Of a DNA stretch of 39,770 nucleotides, positions 8,578 to 17,032 are shown one piece after another (within the stretch, counting starts at the first letter, position 1; each line of letters starts with the position of its first letter). Made by a program: the position numbers and the translations under genes. Origin of the DNA: Thermomonospora echinospora. GTDB taxonomy: Bacteria > Actinomycetota > Actinomycetes > Streptosporangiales > Streptosporangiaceae. The notes beneath the pieces are model-generated. The model saw only the letters and a list, made by a program, of their open reading frames with translations. It was not told the origin of the DNA and searched no databases. The stretch is from the NCBI RefSeq assembly GCF_900108175.1, contig NZ_FNVO01000038.1:1-39770 (forward strand), read 5' to 3'.

Positions 8578-9432
8578 TCAGAGGGTGGGGTAGTGCTCGG
8601 CGGCGTCCTCGGGGACGACCAGGTACGCCTCCCCGTCGATGATCTTCGCCTGCGGGGCGTGCGGGACGATCGTGCGTTCGGCGGCCAGCACGTCGGCGAC
8701 CGTGGCGTAGTCGGCCAGTTCCGCCAGCGTCGCCAGGGTGGGCGGCAGCAGGAACCACTCGCCTCGCCGCGCCCGTTCGACGGCGTCGGCCGGGCGCACC
8801 CAGGCGACCCGGTCGGCCTCGGTGCTGACGTCGCCGGCGCGCTGCCCCTCGGGGATCGCGGCGACGAAGAACCGGGTGTCGTAGCGCCTGGTCTCGACCT
8901 CCGGGGTGATCCAATGCGCCCAGGGGCGCAGCAGGTCGGCGCGCAGCACCAGCCCGCGCCGGTCGAGGAACTGCGCGAGCGACTGCGAGCGGTCCAGCAG
9001 CGCCTGCCGGTCGGCCTCCCAGGCGTCACCGCGGGTGTCGTCCACCACCGAGCCGGGGGTCGGCCCGGCCAGCAGCACCAGGGTCTCCTCGAAGGTCTCC
9101 CGGACGGCGGCGCACACCAGTTCGCGGGCGACGGTCTCGTCCGCGCCGAACGCCTCGCCCCAGGCGCGGGGGGACGGTCCCGCCCAGCCGATGGACGCCT
9201 CCCCGTCGCGCGGGTCGACCGACCCGCCGGGGAAGACGTAGGCGCCCGGCGCGAAGGCCATCGAGGCCACCCGGCGCAGCATGAACGCCTGCAGCCCGTG
9301 CTCGGGGTGATCGCGCAGCACCACGACGGTGGCGGCGTCGCGGACGGGCACGGGATCGATCCGTCCCGCCCGCATGTCCTCCAGCCGTTCCCGCATCTCG
9401 GCGGGCAGCTTCAGGCCCTTGATCATGCTCAT
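8578..9432 (-). CDS. NUDIX hydrolase, NUDT19-like
   Basis: A 284-aa NUDIX-superfamily protein. The N-terminal strand (DAATVVVLRDHPEHGLQAFM) leads to FAPGAYVFPGGSVDP and, after an insertion of about 35 residues, to the catalytic CAAVRETFEETLVLLAG. The Nudix box is therefore split by an insertion, as in the NUDT19/RP2 group that acts on CoA esters. The long C-terminal region is family-typical. ATG 9432 (product MSMIKGLKLP) follows GGGCGG; ATG 9426 is an alternative. It sits in a leftward run DUF4177-RidA-NUDIX-MBL. Substrate is inferred only from family. Confidence 0.82.
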   Translation of the reverse strand: MSMIKGLKLPAEMRERLEDMRAGRIDPVPVRDAATVVVLRDHPEHGLQAFMLRRVASMAFAPGAYVFPGGSVDPRDGEASIGWAGPSPRAWGEAFGADETVARELVCAAVRETFEETLVLLAGPTPGSVVDDTRGDAWEADRQALLDRSQSLAQFLDRRGLVLRADLLRPWAHWITPEVETRRYDTRFFVAAIPEGQRAGDVSTEADRVAWVRPADAVERARRGEWFLLPPTLATLAELADYATVADVLAAERTIVPHAPQAKIIDGEAYLVVPEDAAEHYPTL

Positions 9433-9510
9433 GAGCCGCCCGCCGAACGTTCGATCCTCATGGCGGCCCATTCGGACACACCGAACGTCATTCTGTCAAG
9501 CTCCGTCGCG

Positions 9511-9975
9511 TCAGCCCGCGACCTCGGCGATCAGCTCGACCTCGACGGGCACATCGCGCGGCAGCGCCGCCACACCGACCGCGCTGCGGGCGTGCCGGCC
9601 CACGTCGCCGAAGATCTCGCCCAGCAGGTCGCTGGCCCCGTTGATGACCAGCGGCTGGTCGGTGAAGCTCGGCGCGCTGGCCACGAAGCCCACCACCTTG
9701 ACGATGCGCACCACCCGCGACAGCTCGCCGACCTCGGCCTTCAGCGCGGCGACCGCGTTGAGTGCGCATATCCGGGCGGCCTGGACGGCCTCCTCGACGG
9801 TGACCTCGGCGCCCACCTTGCCGGTCACCGCCACCTCGCCCTTGACGATCGGCACCTGCCCCGAGGTGTAGACCAGCGAGCCGGTACGGACGGCCGGCAC
9901 GTAGGACGCCAGCGGCGCCACCACGTCGGGCAGTTCCAGGCCGAGTTCGGCGATCCGCTCCTCGGGTGTGCTCAC
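9511..9975 (-). CDS. RidA-family protein (Rv3678c-like)
   Basis: A 154-aa YjgF/YER057c/UK114-fold protein. Recognisable are SLVYTSGQVPIVKGEVAVTG, the helix EEAVQAARICALNAVAALKA, and the C-terminal ARSAVGVAALPRDVPVEVE, whose Arg corresponds to the residue that binds the imine/enamine carboxylate in RidA. RidA deaminates reactive 2-aminoacrylate-type intermediates; this divergent actinobacterial subgroup may differ. Start GTG 9975 overlaps the DUF4177 stop (GTGA, 4 bp), so the two are translationally coupled, as in the Rv3678A-Rv3678c pair. Confidence 0.88.
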   Translation of the reverse strand: MSTPEERIAELGLELPDVVAPLASYVPAVRTGSLVYTSGQVPIVKGEVAVTGKVGAEVTVEEAVQAARICALNAVAALKAEVGELSRVVRIVKVVGFVASAPSFTDQPLVINGASDLLGEIFGDVGRHARSAVGVAALPRDVPVEVELIAEVAG

Positions 9976-10127
9976 TGGAGCTCCCGCTTGAAGTAGGCCA
10001 CCAGGTTCTCCGGGTTCGGGCCGGGGATCACGGTGACGAGCTCCCACCCGTCCTGGCCCCAGTTGTCGAGGATCTGCTTGGTGGCGTGCACCAGCAGCGG
10101 AACGGTCGCGTACTCCCACTTCTTCAT
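9972..10127 (-). CDS. DUF4177 small protein
   Basis: A 51-aa protein, MKKWEYATVPLL followed by ILDNWGQDGWELVTVIPGPN, which is the DUF4177 signature (WEY, then W-G-x-x-GWELV). No enzymatic function is known. First gene of the leftward operon with RidA, overlapping it by 4 bp. It corresponds to the small Rv3678A gene in mycobacteria. It diverges from the ABC transporter genes; 10128-10307 is the shared upstream region. Confidence 0.85.
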   Translation of the reverse strand: MKKWEYATVPLLVHATKQILDNWGQDGWELVTVIPGPNPENLVAYFKRELQ

Positions 10128-10307
10128 GGCGCTCAGCCTAACGATGGCCGCGCCGTCCCCGTCATGCCGATCGGTGCTGGTGGTACCCCCACCCGGAGAA
10201 GCCCGCTGCCCCCATGTCCGCGGGCGCCGGGGATTCGTAGTTTCGGAGGCGGTCGCGGCCTCTGGCGCCGCATCTCCCTCGTGTTCCGTCGGAAAGGACT
10301 CCGCCCC

Positions 10308-11084
10308 ATGTTCAGATCCGCCTCCGCGCCGCCGCCTCCGGGTGACTGCGCGGTCGAACTGCGGGGCGTCCGGCGCACGTACGGGCGCGGCGGGTCGGCG
10401 GTGCACGCGCTGCGCGGCGTCGACGTACGGTTCGCGCGGGGCACCTTCACCGCGGTCATGGGGCCGTCCGGGTCCGGCAAGAGCACCTTCCTGCAGTGCG
10501 CCGCCGGGCTCGACCGGCCCACCGCCGGGACCGTGTGGCTCGGCGGCGAGGAGATCACCGGGCTGGGCGAGAACCGACTGACCGAGCTGCGCCGCAGCCG
10601 TGTCGGCTTCGTCTTCCAGTCGTTCAACCTGCTGCCCTCGCTGACCGTGCTGCAGAACGTCCTGCTGCCCCGGCGGCTGGCCGGGCTGCGGCCGGACCGG
10701 CGGCGCGCCGCCGAACTGCTGGCCCGGGTGGGGCTGGGCGAGTACGAGAGGCGGCGGCCGGCGGAGCTGTCGGGCGGCCAGCAGCAGCGGGTGGCCCTCG
10801 CCCGCGCCCTGGTCACCGAGCCCGAGGTGATCTTCGCGGACGAGCCCACCGGGGCGCTGGACAGCCGGACGGCCGGCGAGGTCCTCGCGCTGCTGCGCGG
10901 CACCGTGGACGAGTTCGGCGCGACCGTCGTCATGGTCACCCATGACCCGGTGGCCGCCTCGTACGCGCATCGGGTGCTGTTCCTGGCGGACGGGCTGCTG
11001 GCCGGGCAGTTGGACGGGCCGACACCGGCCGCGGTCGCCGACCGGATGGTCGCCCTGGCGCCGTCCGCGGGCGCCGTGTCATGA
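10308..11084 (+). CDS. ABC transporter ATP-binding protein (MacB/LolD type)
   Basis: A 258-aa ATPase subunit. Walker A GPSGSGKST, Q-loop FVFQSFNLLPSLTV, signature LSGGQQQR, Walker B EVIFADEPTGALDS and switch His in VMVTHD are all present. The LolD/MacB subfamily is shown by the FNLLPSLTVLQNV segment and by the FtsX-type permease that follows with an ATGA overlap. The pair probably works as a mechanotransmission transporter that expels a peptide, lipid or drug or signals across the membrane; the substrate is not visible. ATG 10308 follows GGAAAGGA. Confidence 0.93.
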   Translation: MFRSASAPPPPGDCAVELRGVRRTYGRGGSAVHALRGVDVRFARGTFTAVMGPSGSGKSTFLQCAAGLDRPTAGTVWLGGEEITGLGENRLTELRRSRVGFVFQSFNLLPSLTVLQNVLLPRRLAGLRPDRRRAAELLARVGLGEYERRRPAELSGGQQQRVALARALVTEPEVIFADEPTGALDSRTAGEVLALLRGTVDEFGATVVMVTHDPVAASYAHRVLFLADGLLAGQLDGPTPAAVADRMVALAPSAGAVS

Positions 11085-13612
11085 GACTGCCGCGCCCGAA
11101 CGGGCTCGCGCGGGCGTCGGTGCGCGCCCGGCCGGCCTCCTTCGCCGGGACCTTCGTCGCGCTGCTGTTCGCCTCGATCGTCGTGACGGCCTGCGGCACC
11201 CTGCTGCAGAACGGTGTCACCGCCGAGCTGCCGCCCACCCGGTACGCGGCGGCGCCGGTGGTGGTCACCGTCGACCAGCACGCCACGATGACGGTCCGGT
11301 ACGGGCCGGAGACCGAGCAGGTGTCCGAACCGCTGCCCGGCACGGCCCCGGTCCCGGCCGCGCTGGCCCCGCGGATCGCCGAACGTCCCGGGGTCGCCGC
11401 CGCCGTGCCCGACCAGGCGTTCCCCGTGCAGGCCGGCACGGTGCCGCTGACCGGGCGCCCATGGTCGGCCGTCCAGGTCACCTCCTACGGCCGTGACCCC
11501 CTGGCCGGGGGACGGGCGCCCGCTGACGGTGAGGTCGCCCTCGACGCGGCCACCGCGCGTACGGCGCGGCTCGGGCTGGGCGGCGTGGTCACGCTCACCA
11601 CCGCCCAGGGCACACGCGACTACCGCCTCGTGGGGCTGACCGGCGAGCAGGCCACCGTGTGGTTCTCCGACGCGGACGCCGCCGCCTTGTCCGGACGGCC
11701 GGGGCAGGCCGACGCCATCGCGGTGTTCCCTGAGCCGGGCGTCCCGGCCGACCGGCTCGCACGGGAGGTCCGGACCGCCGTGGGCGACGGCGCCAAGGTC
11801 CACACCGGCAACGACCGCAGTCTCATCGAGCACCCGGAGCTGGCCGACGCCAAGGAGGTCCTCAGCGGTCTCGGCGGCTCCTTCGGCGGCATCACCACCC
11901 TGGTCGCCGTCTTCGTCGTCCTCGGCACGGTCGCCCTCGCCATCGCCCAGCGCGGCCGTGAGATCGCCATGCTGCGGGCCGTCGGCGCCACCCCGCGCCA
12001 GATCCGGCGCACGGTCGCCGCCGAGTCGATGATCGTGGCCCCGCTCGCCGGGGCCGCCGGGGCGCTGCCCGGGATCGCACTGGCCTCCTGGTGGTTCGGT
12101 GAGCTGCGCGACCGAGGCGCGCTACCGGAAGACCTGCGGATGTCGGTCGGCTGGATACCCGTCCTCACCTCGGTCGCCGCCCTCCTGGCGGCGTCCCTGG
12201 CCGGCGGCTGGCTCGCGGCCCGCCGTCCCGCCAAGGCCCGGCCGAGCCGGGCGATGGGCGAGGCGGCGGTCGAACGGACCCGGCCGGGCATCATCCGCAC
12301 GGCACTCGGGCTGGCCGCCCTCGGCGGCGGCGTGGTCCTGGCCCGGGTCGCCGCCACCGCCGCCGGGGAGCAGGCCGCCGAGTCCGCGCTCGGCGTGGTG
12401 GGGCTGTTCATGTGCGCCGTGGCGCTGCTGGGTCCGGGCATCGCCTGGCTATCGGCGCTGGTGCTGGGCGTCGTGCTCCGCGCGGCCGGGGCACCTGGCC
12501 GGTTGGCCGCCTACAACTCCCTGGCCGGCTCCCGCCGTCTCGCCTCCGCGATCACCCCGATCGTGCTGACCGTGGCGTTCACCGGCACCCTGCTCTTCGT
12601 ACAGAGCACGCTCGCGCACGCCACCCTCAGCCAGGCCCGCCGGGGCGTGGTCGCCGACCACGTGCTGACCGCTCCCGGAGCCGGCCTTTCCGCCGACGCT
12701 TCCGAACGCGCCGCCCGTTTGCGGGGCGTGGACGTGGCGGTGGGCGTGCTCCGCTCGGGGGTGCTCATCCGCACCGGCGACTACATGACGGAGGCGTCCG
12801 CGATCGGGCTGAGCGGCCAGGCCACGGCGTGGCCGAAGGTGCTCGACCTCGGGATGGTGAAGGGCGACCTGGCGGCGCTGTCCGCTGGAGGGACGACGGT
12901 GGCCCTGGACCATCTCGTGGCCGAGTCCGCCGACGCCACCGTCGGCAGCCGGATCGACCTGTGGCTGGCCGACGGGACCAAGATCAGGCCCACCGTCGTG
13001 GCCCTCTACCGGCACGGCCTCGGCCTGGGTCAGGTGGTGCTGCCCCGCGAGACGCTGGCCGGGCACGTCACCTCCGCCTTCGACGCCCAGGTGCTGGTAC
13101 GGAACGCGCCGGGAGCCCGGCAGGAGACGGTGCGGGACGCCCTGCGCCGGGAGGTCGGCGTACCGGGCCTCACCGTCACCGACAAGGCCGGATTCGCCGC
13201 CCAGACCGACGAGAACATGGAGCTCAACGCCTGGGTCAACCTGGTGATGGCCGCCGTGCTCGGCGGCTTCGCCGCGATCGCCGCCGCCAACACCCTGGTG
13301 ATGACGATCCTGGACCGCAACCGCGAGATCGCCCTGCTCCGCCTCGCCGGTGCCACCCGCCGCCAGGTACGGGCCATGGTCCGCTGGGAGGCGCTCCTGG
13401 TCACCGCCACCGGCCTCCTGATCGGAGGCGCCATCCTCACCATCACCCTCATCCCGTTCGCCCGTGGCATCACCGGCGGCACCCCCCACATCCCCCTCTC
13501 CACCACCCTGACCATCGCAACCGCCGTATCCGCCCTATGCCTCCTGTCAACCGCCCTACCCGCCCGCATGCTCCTACGGACCCCACCGGCCCCCACCGCG
13601 TCCCGCTCCTAA
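11081..13612 (+). CDS. FtsX-like ABC transporter permease with two FtsX domains
   Basis: An 843-aa permease. An N-terminal membrane anchor (about residues 20-40) is followed by a large extracytoplasmic domain. FtsX domain 1 (about 265-400) contains REIAMLRAVGATPRQIRRTV. Central membrane helices and a second extracytoplasmic domain follow, then FtsX domain 2 (about 715-835) with REIALLRLAGATRRQVRAMV. The doubled AMLRAVGAT/ALLRLAGAT coupling motif is characteristic of the actinobacterial FtsX/MacB permeases. One such chain probably pairs with an ATPase dimer. Translation is coupled to the ATPase by ATGA at 11081-11084. Confidence 0.92.
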   Translation: MRLPRPNGLARASVRARPASFAGTFVALLFASIVVTACGTLLQNGVTAELPPTRYAAAPVVVTVDQHATMTVRYGPETEQVSEPLPGTAPVPAALAPRIAERPGVAAAVPDQAFPVQAGTVPLTGRPWSAVQVTSYGRDPLAGGRAPADGEVALDAATARTARLGLGGVVTLTTAQGTRDYRLVGLTGEQATVWFSDADAAALSGRPGQADAIAVFPEPGVPADRLAREVRTAVGDGAKVHTGNDRSLIEHPELADAKEVLSGLGGSFGGITTLVAVFVVLGTVALAIAQRGREIAMLRAVGATPRQIRRTVAAESMIVAPLAGAAGALPGIALASWWFGELRDRGALPEDLRMSVGWIPVLTSVAALLAASLAGGWLAARRPAKARPSRAMGEAAVERTRPGIIRTALGLAALGGGVVLARVAATAAGEQAAESALGVVGLFMCAVALLGPGIAWLSALVLGVVLRAAGAPGRLAAYNSLAGSRRLASAITPIVLTVAFTGTLLFVQSTLAHATLSQARRGVVADHVLTAPGAGLSADASERAARLRGVDVAVGVLRSGVLIRTGDYMTEASAIGLSGQATAWPKVLDLGMVKGDLAALSAGGTTVALDHLVAESADATVGSRIDLWLADGTKIRPTVVALYRHGLGLGQVVLPRETLAGHVTSAFDAQVLVRNAPGARQETVRDALRREVGVPGLTVTDKAGFAAQTDENMELNAWVNLVMAAVLGGFAAIAAANTLVMTILDRNREIALLRLAGATRRQVRAMVRWEALLVTATGLLIGGAILTITLIPFARGITGGTPHIPLSTTLTIATAVSALCLLSTALPARMLLRTPPAPTASRS

Positions 13613-13720
13613 GGCGACGCCATGGCCGCCAAGGTCCGTGACGTCCTGTGACCGAGCTTCCCGTTCCGGCACGATGACCACGTCCGGCGCCCGAGGCAAC
13701 CGGCCTTCACGCCTCTCGCC

Positions 13721-15337
13721 TCACATGACCGGAGCGGGTTCTCTGATGGGCACGTTCCCGGGTCCGGGGGCCCCGCGGCGCCAGTCCCGGCGCGTCATGC
13801 GCACGTCGTATCGTCGCGAGCCGTCCGGCAGATTGCGGTTCAGGACATCCGACAGGCTGCGCGTCTGCCGGATCAGGCGCATACCCAGCGGTGTGAAGGT
13901 CTGCTCGGTGAAGATGCGCGGGGCGAGGAGCGGATTGGTCAGCGCCTGCGACAGGGCGTCGACTCCCACCATCCGTGCCATCAGTGCGGGCAGCGCGGAG
14001 TCGGGCCGCAGGTCCTCCGCGAAGAGGCCGACGTACAGTTCGACCTTGTCCACGCTTCCATAGAGTTCGCGCAGGGCGCGCTGCACGGTCGGGTCTCCGG
14101 AGATCTGGTCGAAGTCGGTCACCCGGGGAAAGCTGAAGATCTCCCGATAGTCGTTGTACGGCGCCAGGTGGACCTCACGGGCCTGAACGATGCTTGCTCT
14201 TTCGACTTCTTCGAGGTACGGGTCGGTGTTGAACAGCCCTATTCGGCAGGCGGCCTGGCGGGAGGAGCTCTCGAAGAGCGCACCGAGCCCGTGCCGGACC
14301 AGGACCTCGTTGTTGAAGACGGTCGCGGCGATGGGCATGCTCTCCTCGCCGACCTGCAGCGTCGAGGGCACCAGGCTATGCCAGCGATAGAGGAGGTTGA
14401 ACTCGATCGCCATCCAGTTCTGCCGGTACCACCGCTCGTTGGGGAAGGCCGACGGATCGAGGAAGAACTTGAAATGATACGGCGCGATATGCCGGATGTA
14501 ATCTTCCACCACGATCCTGATCAGCATCACGATCAGGATGTCCCGGGCGGTTTCGAAGATCCTGTCGTCGTCCCACTCGGGGTGGTCTCTCGCCAGCAGC
14601 CTCGCGACACGGTTGTGCTCGCGAAGGAACAGGACGTTCATCATCGAGTAGCCGACCTGGGAGTTGCCTCGATCGCCGCCCATCGCGAAGAGCTGGTTCT
14701 TCTGCGCATCCGACAGCTCGTCGAAGCCTATGACCGACAGGCCTTGGAACTCGGGTTTGACGACCCCGTCCCGGCAAAGGTAAGGGGGGAACTCCTCGCC
14801 GTCGATGACCTGGCTCTTCAGGAGGCCGCCCTCCCCGGCACGGAGCAGCTTGGTCACCTCGCGGTTCAGGCCGTAGAGCTGGCTCAGGTCGATTTCGTGA
14901 TTCGACGTGTTCTTCCTCGGGTCTCGAGGAAGCGAACGGTCACTGCGCAAGAACCCGTCAGTGAACCACTGGGCGAAGTTGGCGAAGAGAACCGTGGACT
15001 TCGGGCACTGGAGGCCGTCGCCACGGCGCAGGAAGAGATCGGTGGTCCTCCCGAGGTCCGGACGACTTCCGTCGCCATCCGGTACGGGCGGGAGGTGCCG
15101 GCCGTCGAATGTGCGGTCCGTGAGCGAGCGCCAGGACGTGTACGAGGCCATCGTACTGAGCGGGTTCGGCCGCGGCGGGGTCTTTGAAATGGCTCGGTTG
15201 ATGAGAGCCCTGTTGACCTTGCGCCGCAGCACCGGAATGCGCTGGACCAACCGCCAGACAGGCTCGAAGTGTGTCGTCAGGTAGAATTCTATCCGGTTGT
15301 TCCAGCCGTCGTTGACCTTACTTCTCCCGGTGTTCAT
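13721..15337 (-). CDS. Cyclooxygenase-like (animal-type) haem peroxidase
   Basis: A 538-aa member of the peroxidase-cyclooxygenase superfamily, alignable by eye to vertebrate prostaglandin G/H synthase along most of its catalytic domain: FANFAQWFTDGF, VLFLREHNRVARLLARDHPE, FETARDILIVMLIRIVVEDY, FNLLYRWHSLVPS, and LVRHGLGALFE near the COX helix preceding the C-terminal region. Proximal haem ligand His320 and the radical Tyr317 (YRWH, as Tyr385-x-x-His388 in COX) are conserved, and Gln123 matches COX Gln203. The distal His207 position is Asp127, so ordinary peroxidase chemistry may be altered. It is probably a fatty-acid dioxygenase or a derivative of one. Start ATG 15337 has GGGGG upstream; GTG 15367 overlaps the P450 remnant. 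That remnant lies 16 bp upstream on the same strand. Confidence 0.85.
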   Translation of the reverse strand: MNTGRSKVNDGWNNRIEFYLTTHFEPVWRLVQRIPVLRRKVNRALINRAISKTPPRPNPLSTMASYTSWRSLTDRTFDGRHLPPVPDGDGSRPDLGRTTDLFLRRGDGLQCPKSTVLFANFAQWFTDGFLRSDRSLPRDPRKNTSNHEIDLSQLYGLNREVTKLLRAGEGGLLKSQVIDGEEFPPYLCRDGVVKPEFQGLSVIGFDELSDAQKNQLFAMGGDRGNSQVGYSMMNVLFLREHNRVARLLARDHPEWDDDRIFETARDILIVMLIRIVVEDYIRHIAPYHFKFFLDPSAFPNERWYRQNWMAIEFNLLYRWHSLVPSTLQVGEESMPIAATVFNNEVLVRHGLGALFESSSRQAACRIGLFNTDPYLEEVERASIVQAREVHLAPYNDYREIFSFPRVTDFDQISGDPTVQRALRELYGSVDKVELYVGLFAEDLRPDSALPALMARMVGVDALSQALTNPLLAPRIFTEQTFTPLGMRLIRQTRSLSDVLNRNLPDGSRRYDVRMTRRDWRRGAPGPGNVPIREPAPVM

Positions 15338-15353
15338 CGAGCCCCCGGTATTC

Positions 15354-15674
15354 TCAAGTACTCGCACTCAAGGAAATGGTGAATCGTTCGGGGAACGGCC
15401 CGCCCTGGAAGTCGATACTCCCGTCCGGCGGAGGAAGCAGCGAAACCTCTGGGCGCAAGAGGACTCGCCGGACGACTTCCGGTATCACCACGCCCGCCAC
15501 ACGACGCTCCAAACAGGTGTGATGGCCGAAACCGAAGTGGAGTCCAGTGGGGTCGAGGCGATCGATCCGGAAAGAATTCCCGTCCGGAAAGTAGTGTTCA
15601 TCGAACATGGCGGAGGCGGTACACGCGAAGACGATCGAGCCGGCCGACCGCTCAAGATAAGTCATAGCACCCAT
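15354..15674 (-). pseudogene. Cytochrome P450 C-terminal remnant
   Basis: A 106-residue open frame that matches only the last part of a P450. It starts in the strand before the meander (AGSIVFACTASAMFDEHYFP), passes through FRIDRLDPTG and the Cys-ligand loop FGFGHHTCLERRVA, and runs to the family's C-terminal end (LLPPPDGSIDFQGG). The I-helix, the K-helix ExxR and everything earlier are absent, and the DNA further upstream has no P450 frame. The Gly normally two residues after Cys is Glu. An ATG (15674) with TGGAGG upstream means a mini-protein could be made. Position just upstream of the COX-like gene suggests a former P450-dioxygenase pair. Confidence 0.75.
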
Positions 15675-15973
15675 TAGCCTCCAGTAGCCACTGTATCCGC
15701 AGAGCCCCGGACGAAAAATCATGTAATCACCAAAAATGGAACTACGAGCTTTAATGGTTGATGGCGGGATTCATACCTGCCGGCTGCTGCGGCATGCCGT
15801 GGTGATGAGGTAAAGCGCTCCGGGTCCGAGGGAGGTTCCGGGGACGCGCGCTGACACGGCCACCTGCGTGTCATCGCCCCGTCACCGGGATGGACAGAAA
15901 CGCCCTGGGCTCGACCTCAACCAGCGGAGCCCGGAAATGCCGACGCCTTGCACCAAGCGGTTGAGGCAGCCGC
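15675..15973. other. Intergenic stretch with an AT-rich segment
   Basis: No gene is seen. About 15,660-15,780 is noticeably AT-richer than its surroundings and marks where the P450 similarity begins. The rest contains the left copy of the imperfect island-flanking repeat. Confidence 0.5.
15868..15944 (+). repeat. Left copy of imperfect direct repeat (partner at 32485-32571)
   Basis: Shares with the right copy, in the same order and orientation, the blocks GTGTCA, CC-GTCA-C-GGATGG-CAG-AA-GCCC, CGACC-CAACC and GAAATGCCGAC. I judge roughly three quarters of positions alike, with one gap of about 10 bp. Each copy lies just after the 3' end of a minus-strand gene. It may be an old attachment-site duplication or a dispersed genomic repeat. 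Confidence 0.55.
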
Positions 15974-16771
15974 TCAGGACGTGATGGCGTATTCGGTGAA
16001 TCGGCCGCAGGCAGCGAATCCCAGACTCCGGTAGAGGGGTTCCCCTTCGGGGGACGCCTGCAGGACCACGATGGGGTGGCCCTCGTCGTGGGCCAGATGC
16101 AGGGCGGCCAGGGTGATGGCGGTGCCGTGACCGCGGCGGCGGTCGGTGGCCAGGGTCGAGACGTTATAGATCCCGGCGACGCCCGCATGGAGGAAGACTT
16201 CGGCGGTGCAGACGGGACGTTCGCCGATGTAGCCGACGAGGTAACGGGCGGGGCAGCCGGGGGCCAGGGCCAGCTCGGCGGCATCGGCGTAGAACCGGCG
16301 CACGGTGGCGGCGGGCGGGTCCCAGTTCGCGGCGAGGACCGCGGCATAGTCGGCGAGCTGGGCGGGTGTGGTGACCCGGCGGATGACCAGGCCGGTGTCC
16401 TGCGGCCGGGGCAGGGTCCCCTCGGTCAGGTCCCGCCACATGCCGTTCTCGTCACCGGCCTCGGGGAGTCCCGCGGCGGCCAGAAGCGCACCGAGGTCCG
16501 CAGGCGTGGAGGCGGGCCCCACCCACCAGGAGAAGGGCCTGCCGGTGGCGGCCAGGCGTTCGACGGTCTCGGCAACCCGCGCCGGGGCGGTGTCGGGGGC
16601 GAACCGTGCCGCCGCGACCATGTTGAAGGTGTCGTCGCCGGTGCCGCTGTCGGCGATCAGCAGATCGTCCGTCGCGATGACGGTGGCGCCCGCCATGTGC
16701 CGGTGCAGATGGCAGGAGTGCTCGGCCAGGTTCTGTTCCAGCCTGGCCTGCAACTCGGATGCCTCGACCAT
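15974..16771 (-). CDS. GNAT-family N-acetyltransferase, tandem-domain type
   Basis: A 265-aa protein with two GNAT-like halves. The N-terminal half ends in [20 protein letters not shown], typical of the degenerate first domain of double-GNAT proteins. The C-terminal half has the acetyl-CoA motif [20 protein letters not shown] (R-x-x-G-x-G), followed by [18 protein letters not shown]. It transfers an acetyl group from acetyl-CoA to an unknown amine. Start ATG 16771 is taken; GTG 16786 and an open frame to 16879 are alternatives, none with a strong ribosome binding site. It lies between the COX-like locus and the integrase; whether it belongs to the mobile element is unclear. Confidence 0.8.
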   Translation of the reverse strand: MVEASELQARLEQNLAEHSCHLHRHMAGATVIATDDLLIADSGTGDDTFNMVAAARFAPDTAPARVAETVERLAATGRPFSWWVGPASTPADLGALLAAAGLPEAGDENGMWRDLTEGTLPRPQDTGLVIRRVTTPAQLADYAAVLAANWDPPAATVRRFYADAAELALAPGCPARYLVGYIGERPVCTAEVFLHAGVAGIYNVSTLATDRRRGHGTAITLAALHLAHDEGHPIVVLQASPEGEPLYRSLGFAACGRFTEYAITS

Positions 16772-16929
16772 GGATCCCGCGCTCACGCGCCCATCGAACC
16801 ATGCCCAGCCCCGCCGCCACATCTGGATTTCGGGGCAGGTCACGCCGCCGTGGGACGCGACCGCCGGTGCCGTCACCACGATGAGCGGAAAGCCCAGATC
16901 AGTCAGAGATCTAGGTAGTGAAAGTCAGG

Positions 16930-17004
16930 TGATGACGCGGGAAAGCGTGTATCGCCGCAGGTCACAGCATTGAGCGTGACCGGTTCGCCGGTATCGCGTC
17001 ATCA
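16930..17004. other. Nested inverted repeats 3' of the integrase gene; candidate att site
   Basis: Perfect 10-bp arms TGATGACGCG (16930-16939) and CGCGTCATCA (16995-17004) enclose GGTCAC/GTGACC (16960-16965/16976-16981) and the overlapping tetraloop hairpin ACCGG-TTCG-CCGGT (16979-16992). It lies 28 bp beyond the integrase stop codon, where AICEs such as pSAM2 keep attP/attL. No tRNA 3' end is visible, so it may equally be a terminator. Confidence 0.4.
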
Positions 17005-17032
17005 TGATGTCATCGCTCCGCGTTTGTGCTGG

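Noticed and set aside
16940-17000. tRNA 3' end as integration target beside int
   Set aside because: No T-arm/acceptor pairing or CCA; GGTTCG here is part of a hairpin with a TTCG loop.
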